From positions 1 through 20,890 of the IMG/VR virus record IMGVR_UViG_3300024346_000632: DNA of 20,890 nt; one strand, given 5' to 3'. Positions within the stretch are counted from its first letter, which is position 1. Each line of letters starts with the position of its first letter. Shown piece after piece: positions 18,801 to 20,890 of the stretch. The notes below the pieces were generated by a model. The model was not told the origin of the DNA. It was given only the letters and a program-made list of their open reading frames with translations, and made no database searches. The translations under genes and the position numbers were made by a program. The stretch comes from a virus.

Positions 18801-19295
18801 ATTAAATGAAGCATTCATTACTTTTGTAAAACGCTCGTATTCTAATTCGCTGGGATCGGCGCCCCACATAATTGTCTTATTGGATAAATTTACACCACTG
18901 CTGTCCAAAATTTGTTCAGAAGTATTAACTGCTACAACCTTCATAAAACCCTGTGCAGGACGAACACGTTTTGGCTTGTAACTAAGCATACGTGCAATAC
19001 GTAATACACTTTCACGCTTTTCTGCTGTGTCTAAAATGTTTTCTCTGGCATTCAAGTCCATACGGAATGCTAGGTTCTGACCTACATACGCTACTAAGTC
19101 AACTAAGGCGATAAACTCGCTGTTCTGTGTATAGTCGTTGAACTCTTCAGGATAATTAAATTGAACATAATCAATCATTGACTGACGCAACGTGTCGAAG
19201 TCATAACTACGGAACTCTGCGTTTTTAAAACTAGAATATACTACTGTCCAGTCTTCTGCTCCGTATAAGTTTTCTTGTCTAATTGCCTTTGGCAT
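15798..19295 (-). CDS. 6: Baseplate wedge protein gp6, long form
   Basis: This protein of 1165 residues begins with a region very typical of gp6 in T4-like marine phages: SSFKNAEFRSYDFDTLRQSM, then YPEEFNDYTQNSEFIALVDLVAYVGQNLAFRMDLNARE, all within residues 20-85. Near residues 428-441 is NRMVTGDDYNGFLP, the 'vTg.DY' motif shared by gp6 and the wider baseplate J family. The C-terminus (about 1080-1150) has a helix-strand domain ending in a likely wedge contact. T4 gp6 has about 660 residues, so there are large insertions. One at about 560-720 has beta strands and a YRWRYAYND segment. gp6 dimerises and joins wedges into the ring around the baseplate hub together with gp25. The ATG follows the gp25 stop by 11 bases with AAGGA as ribosome site, and the stop overlaps the giant gene start by four bases. 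Confidence 0.93.
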   Translation of the reverse strand: MPKAIRQENLYGAEDWTVVYSSFKNAEFRSYDFDTLRQSMIDYVQFNYPEEFNDYTQNSEFIALVDLVAYVGQNLAFRMDLNARENILDTAEKRESVLRIARMLSYKPKRVRPAQGFMKVVAVNTSEQILDSSGVNLSNKTIMWGADPSELEYERFTKVMNASFNSNNQFGTPVKRSTNTDTGNLFEIYNFNNLGTELLTNYAISSNVDGLNLNFDILPIDISTDGTLTQSEPNLDSAFSIMYRNDGKGVGSTKTGFFFLAKQGSLVSTIQQIFSPTANLTIDIPNTGNISEEDFYVQSIDDTGAILKSWKKVSDLNFSNIVLNEYSGSENNLYEVIYSDADITSIKFGDGSFTNVPTGQIKVWYRIAENDFVRIKAGEITNITFNIGYTNANNQSQTLTLTLELQDNMITGLPSETVDEIKRNAPEAFYSKNRMVTGDDYNGFLPTLNNDVLIMKTENRTFSGHSRYVDLSDPTGKSRPLIEFGDDGYMYKSDSIKNTYIADDASRRSVDLLDEYIEKQLTDVGLLNFYYGKLNLEGITGTASTKYFPSVKLEKTIYYATTTIDIDATSTIITIPVASLNTLNAYDNFDIDGGMLQIDDELFTYRGITGNTFTGVLRAQQYDPNNLTDPANIARKPVAHATGSRAYKVRDYRWRYAYNDLTSSNGFISESLAATVPMKLGFTTGGELRAMRPGALVKFESSTGSTKWVTITDIRGDGLGIENINYVYTGLLPSGHGPVEINASLTTTNRVVEILPPFSRVFDTMTRELIIEKLNAKENFALKFDNITPKWTIITTNADKISDYDSASNTTGWLINLSRTGDGWTITTRQLDYMFGSEELIRFYNINFAASFNPNFKAVSDDYISLVTLDNAGKLAVLKKYRISGYYVYDDGYTDNSKVKITPLDLNNDFLPDDPEHFLNIVGTSQIALINYEEGDFSYDIPAPLTTSETIVDTVSGKMNLAFKWEHNTSIDQTLNPSLTNIIDAYVLTKTYNDEYVAWKKKNNVNVVAPLPPTSEELRENFSNLSEYKMMTDEVIFHPVKFKPLFGTLADPEFQAQFKVVKSLKTKITDSEIKSKVTAAIDTFFTPGNFGFGEIFYFTELAAYIHTALKSELNSVVIVPLSAEGRFGTLFQIQPDRNEVVTSVAGVSDIIVINEITDSNIRISR

Positions 19296-19306
19296 AGTTT
19301 ATCCTT

Positions 19307-19687
19307 TTATCCAATTTCTCGTTCTGCGGTCAAGTTTCTGTTAAACACCGCTACTAATTCTGTTTCTGTGGCTGTTGGAACATATCTCAATATAATTGAC
19401 ACTATAATAGTATGCTCATTGTCTACTACATCTAAATTTAATAAATCTAATCTAGGATCTTTAGTTACAATACGTAGACAATCTGCTCTGATAGCATCTA
19501 TGATTTCGTCTGTCAAAGGATCAAACAGTAAATCCCATACTATGCTGCCAAACTGCGGACTCATCAAACGCTCGCCTTTGCGAGTATACAACTCGTTGAG
19601 CAGATCACGCTTTGCGAGGTCTATATCATAGAGTTTGAAGTTTCCCCATGTTTTATCAACAGTACTATAACCTTTGAATTTTCTCAT
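19307..19687 (-). CDS. 25: Baseplate wedge protein gp25 (GPW/gp25 family)
   Basis: This protein of 126 residues is close in length to T4 gp25 (132). It starts FKGYSTVDKTWGNFKLYDIDLAKRDLL, then ERLMSPQFGSIVWDLLFDPL, then helix and strand segments ending VFNRNL. This is the characteristic gp25 order: a small alpha/beta domain that, with gp6 and gp53, forms the wedge core and starts sheath polymerisation. The usual 'FEP' of the conserved EPR region is FDP here, a conservative change. No clear Shine-Dalgarno site precedes the ATG, and the late-type motif AATAAATA lies only five bases before it. The alternative of a later start is unlikely because the N-terminus matches the family. It is followed by gp6 after 11 bases and preceded by the HNH gene's terminator. 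Confidence 0.93.
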   Translation of the reverse strand: MRKFKGYSTVDKTWGNFKLYDIDLAKRDLLNELYTRKGERLMSPQFGSIVWDLLFDPLTDEIIDAIRADCLRIVTKDPRLDLLNLDVVDNEHTIIVSIILRYVPTATETELVAVFNRNLTAEREIG

Positions 19688-19692
19688 ACATG

Positions 19693-19700
19693 TATTTATT
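19693..19700 (-). promoter_or_regulatory. Late-type promoter motif AATAAATA next to gp25 start
   Basis: On the minus strand this is AATAAATA followed by CATGT and then the gp25 ATG. It differs from TATAAATA in the first base and shares the 10-mer ATAAATACAT with the promoter at 4747-4754. If it works as a late promoter, transcription would begin at or next to the ATG, implying a nearly leaderless gp25 mRNA. Confidence 0.5.
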
Positions 19701-19733
19701 ATGAAATAATGTATGTAGATAATGAATCAATGA

Positions 19734-19754
19734 AAAAGGCACATAGTGCCTTTT
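19734..19754 (-). terminator. Hairpin terminator after the HNH gene
   Basis: A perfect 9-bp stem with a 3-base loop (AAAAGGCAC, loop, GTGCCTTTT) begins two bases after the HNH stop codon (TAA at 19758-19756). On the minus strand it ends in a run of five T. It should end HNH transcription before gp25, and since both arms are A/T-flanked it could work in both directions. It separates the early-looking HNH unit from the late structural block. Confidence 0.85.
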
Positions 19755-19755
19755 G

Positions 19756-20295
19756 TTATCCTGTTGCCGTTAGCTTACTATCGTAGCCCAAGTATTCTGC
19801 CCATGCCGGATCACGCATTTGATAGGGATTATGTTGTTTAACAACTTTAACCATTTGCCAATAGCTGGGTTCTTTGGGTTTAATCATGGGCTCAATTACT
19901 TTGGCACCTTTGAGCCAATTACAAGTACCACAGCAAGTAACTAGATTGCTCCATGAACTGTTGCCGCCCTTACTTTTAGGCGTGACATGATCTAGCGTCA
20001 AGTCTTTGGCTTGAAACTGGTCTCCGCAGTACTGACAAGTATAGTTGTCGCGTAGATAAACCATTTTACGGTTAAACAATACTTTGTGTTTTGGTCGTAC
20101 ATAACGTTTAGTCATTATGATACTAGGCACGGGTATTGCTAGTTTTTGACTGTGGACTACCCAGTCATCGTGCTCTTTGATCACAGATACTTTGTTTAAA
20201 AAAACAAGTTTAATGGCCATGGTCCAATCAACGACACTGGGCGGCAGCATGGATAATGGACTACCATCGCTGTTCAAAATTAATGTATCGCTCAT
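19756..20295 (-). CDS. HNH endonuclease, bacterial-type
   Basis: Taken from the ATG at 20295, this encodes 179 residues. A GTG further up (20346) lies close to the promoter -10 hexamer, upstream of the expected transcript, so it was not chosen. The N-terminus (LILNSDGSPLSMLPPSVVDW) and the middle (IPVPSIIMTKRYVRP) match a widespread bacterial HNH family with an 'LVLNAD..PLS' start. The nuclease core at about residues 87-126 has CxxC (Cys87, Cys90), the catalytic Asp-His (102-103), Asn117, and a second CxxC (Cys122, Cys125) for zinc. It probably cleaves DNA. It has its own consensus promoter and terminator, and no split gene is visible next to it, so I do not call it an intron-encoded homing enzyme. 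A packaging, recombination or free-standing homing role is possible. Confidence 0.88.
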   Translation of the reverse strand: MSDTLILNSDGSPLSMLPPSVVDWTMAIKLVFLNKVSVIKEHDDWVVHSQKLAIPVPSIIMTKRYVRPKHKVLFNRKMVYLRDNYTCQYCGDQFQAKDLTLDHVTPKSKGGNSSWSNLVTCCGTCNWLKGAKVIEPMIKPKEPSYWQMVKVVKQHNPYQMRDPAWAEYLGYDSKLTATG

Positions 20296-20335
20296 ATTTT
20301 TATTTAATCTTATCGGCCAAATAGGCGTAAAAACT

Positions 20336-20364
20336 ATTATACACACTTAAATATATATTGTCAA
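20336..20364 (-). promoter_or_regulatory. Consensus sigma70-type promoter of the HNH gene
   Basis: On the minus strand TTGACA (20364-20359) is followed by a 17-base spacer and TATAAT (20341-20336). Both hexamers are perfect consensus and the spacing is optimal. The start site should be near 20329, giving a leader of about 34 bases before the ATG at 20295. This supports early expression by host polymerase. Confidence 0.88.
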
Positions 20365-20372
20365 CTATGACA
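20359..20372. repeat. Inverted repeat TGTCA-ACTA-TGACA at divergent promoter
   Basis: A 5-bp inverted repeat with a 4-base gap overlaps the -35 hexamer of the HNH promoter and lies about 25 bases before the plus-strand gene start at 20390. Its position between divergent genes is what an operator would have, but its short length makes chance possible. Confidence 0.35.
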
Positions 20373-20389
20373 GTTTTTAGGAGACTGCA

Positions 20390-20599
20390 ATGGACATCGA
20401 TTCACTCGAACATCATATCAGAACTGTGGATAACAGACATACTCAATTAGCAAGACAAATCGAACAACTTACGTCTCATACAAGTTGGGATGAGTTTCAA
20501 GTAGAAACACTTAAAAAAGAAAAACTCAAACTCAAAGATGAATTAACAATTTTGTATCGAAAACGACACGAACTGACACAAGAACATCACTTTGAATAA
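20390..20599 (+). CDS. YdcH/DUF465-like small coiled-coil protein
   Basis: This 69-residue protein on the opposite strand from the structural block has an unusually clear ribosome site (AGGAG eight bases before the ATG). It is strongly charged and helical throughout. The pattern of a His/Leu-rich first helix, a short loop (SHTSWDEF) and a second helix with LKKEKLKLKDEL matches the YdcH (DUF465) family: about 70-80 residue bacterial helical-hairpin proteins with a conserved 'lKk.Kl.lKDe' helix. Members are common in proteobacteria and their function is unclear. In this phage it may be acquired from a host. The stop codon is directly followed by the -35 hexamer of the next promoter. The promoter of this gene itself is not obvious; a TATATT at 20354-20359 has no good -35 partner. 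Confidence 0.82.
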   Translation: MDIDSLEHHIRTVDNRHTQLARQIEQLTSHTSWDEFQVETLKKEKLKLKDELTILYRKRHELTQEHHFE

Positions 20600-20628
20600 T
20601 TGACACAAATTCAATAATATAGTATAAT
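20600..20628 (+). promoter_or_regulatory. Consensus sigma70-type promoter
   Basis: TTGACA (20600-20605), a 17-base spacer, and TATAAT (20623-20628) form a perfect consensus promoter. It begins immediately after the stop codon of the 20390-20599 gene. The start site would be near 20635, about 24 bases before the ATG at 20659. Such strength is typical of phage early genes read by host polymerase. Confidence 0.9.
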
Positions 20629-20655
20629 ACTTGCTTGTACCACACAAGCGAGTAT
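20627..20655 (+). repeat. Inverted repeat at start site, operator or 5' hairpin
   Basis: Twelve bases pair with twelve around a 5-base loop (ACCAC), with a single T-G wobble in the middle: the arms are at 20627-20638 and 20644-20655. The inner perfect part is GCTTGT/ACAAGC. It overlaps the -10 hexamer end, the expected start site and the probable ribosome site GCGAG. It fits either a repressor operator or a 5' mRNA hairpin that protects the transcript or masks translation. Confidence 0.7.
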
Positions 20656-20658
20656 TTT

Positions 20659-20890
20659 ATGAATGTAGCAAATTACAAACAAAAATATGCAAAAACGGGT
20701 TCAAGCAAATTAGTTTTTCTCAAAAAAGACAAAATTAATAGCACCCATAAATGGGTAGAATATGCTTTAGATATTATAGATATGTCTTCTTTGTTAATGC
20801 AAACAAATAATTTAAAAGACAAATATGCATTAATGGATGCATTAGATACTGCACAACGTAAAAAAGATTGGCATTATCGTCAGGATAACT
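20659..20890 (+). CDS. Unrecognised small protein, partial at right edge
   Basis: I translated this frame by hand from the ATG at 20659. It stays open for 77 codons to the window edge, so the C-terminus is missing. The N-terminus is basic (KQKYAKTGSSKLVFLKKDK), followed by a mostly helical segment with EYALDIIDMSSLLMQ and a charged stretch with MDALDTAQRKKDWHYRQ. No family is recognised. It has a consensus promoter with an overlapping inverted repeat directly upstream and a modest ribosome site (GCGAG, seven bases ahead), which supports that it is real. The location and strong promoter suggest an early phage protein. Confidence 0.72.
   Translation, partial: MNVANYKQKYAKTGSSKLVFLKKDKINSTHKWVEYALDIIDMSSLLMQTNNLKDKYALMDALDTAQRKKDWHYRQDN

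Noticed and set aside
15790-19631. Plus-strand open frames of 60-120 codons across the gp6 and gp25 genes
   Set aside because: They are antisense shadows of well-identified baseplate genes and have no family features or promoters.
19756-20295. HNH gene as an intron or intein homing enzyme
   Set aside because: No split gene or intron borders are visible around it; gp25 starts as a complete gene and the HNH gene has its own promoter and terminator.
20296-20346. Longer HNH start at the GTG at 20346
   Set aside because: The GTG lies close to the promoter -10 hexamer and upstream of the expected transcript, and the family N-terminus begins at the ATG at 20295.
1-20890. tRNA genes, which many large myoviruses carry
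   Set aside because: No cloverleaf-like segment with TTC-type arms was seen in the few short gaps; a covariance-model scan would be decisive.

Overview
The window looks like part of the genome of a large contractile-tailed phage (a T4-superfamily myovirus, Caudoviricetes). The main evidence is a recognisable gp25 baseplate wedge gene followed directly by a gp6-type baseplate wedge gene, then a very large structural protein and tail-fibre-like proteins, all tightly packed on the minus strand. The DNA is AT-rich. The style of these proteins recalls myoviruses of marine bacteria. The HNH nuclease and the YdcH/DUF465-like protein at the right end have a bacterial, rather alphaproteobacterial flavour, so a low-GC alphaproteobacterial host such as a SAR11 relative is a guess, not a demonstration.

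Layout, read in the direction of transcription from right to left on the minus strand. (1) 19688-20890 is a regulatory junction. A minus-strand HNH nuclease gene has a consensus sigma70-type promoter and a hairpin terminator. Two small plus-strand genes diverge from it, and the second has another consensus sigma70-type promoter overlapped by a long inverted repeat. This is probably early or host-polymerase-driven DNA. (2) 7423-19687 is the baseplate block: gp25, gp6 and a 2792-residue protein in the position where T4 has gp7/gp8. (3) 4773-7381 encodes three tail or fibre-type proteins, the last carrying a 16-unit Gly-Tyr/Gly-Asn tract. (4) 1-4718 is a six-gene cassette behind its own late-type promoter. 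It holds a small helical protein, a DxD glycosyltransferase-like protein, a paralogue of it that has lost the DxD, an unrecognised protein with a duplicated beta-rich unit, a second DxD glycosyltransferase-like protein, and a radical SAM protein cut by the left edge.

How the genes may work together: gp25, gp6 and the giant protein build the wedge of the baseplate, and the following proteins form peripheral baseplate and fibre parts. The downstream cassette is most simply read as enzymes that decorate or modify something, plausibly the fibres made just upstream or a host surface glycan. A motif TAAATA(C/T)A, close to the T4 late promoter core TATAAATA, recurs in the four minus-strand gaps at 4747-4754, 6756-6763, 7398-7405 and 19693-19700. 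This suggests that the block is read as several overlapping late transcripts.

There is no stretch over 300 bases without a gene. The longest non-coding gaps are 20296-20389, 19688-19755, 20600-20658 and 4719-4772, and each holds the regulatory elements listed. I saw no tRNA, rRNA, CRISPR array, insertion sequence or attachment site.
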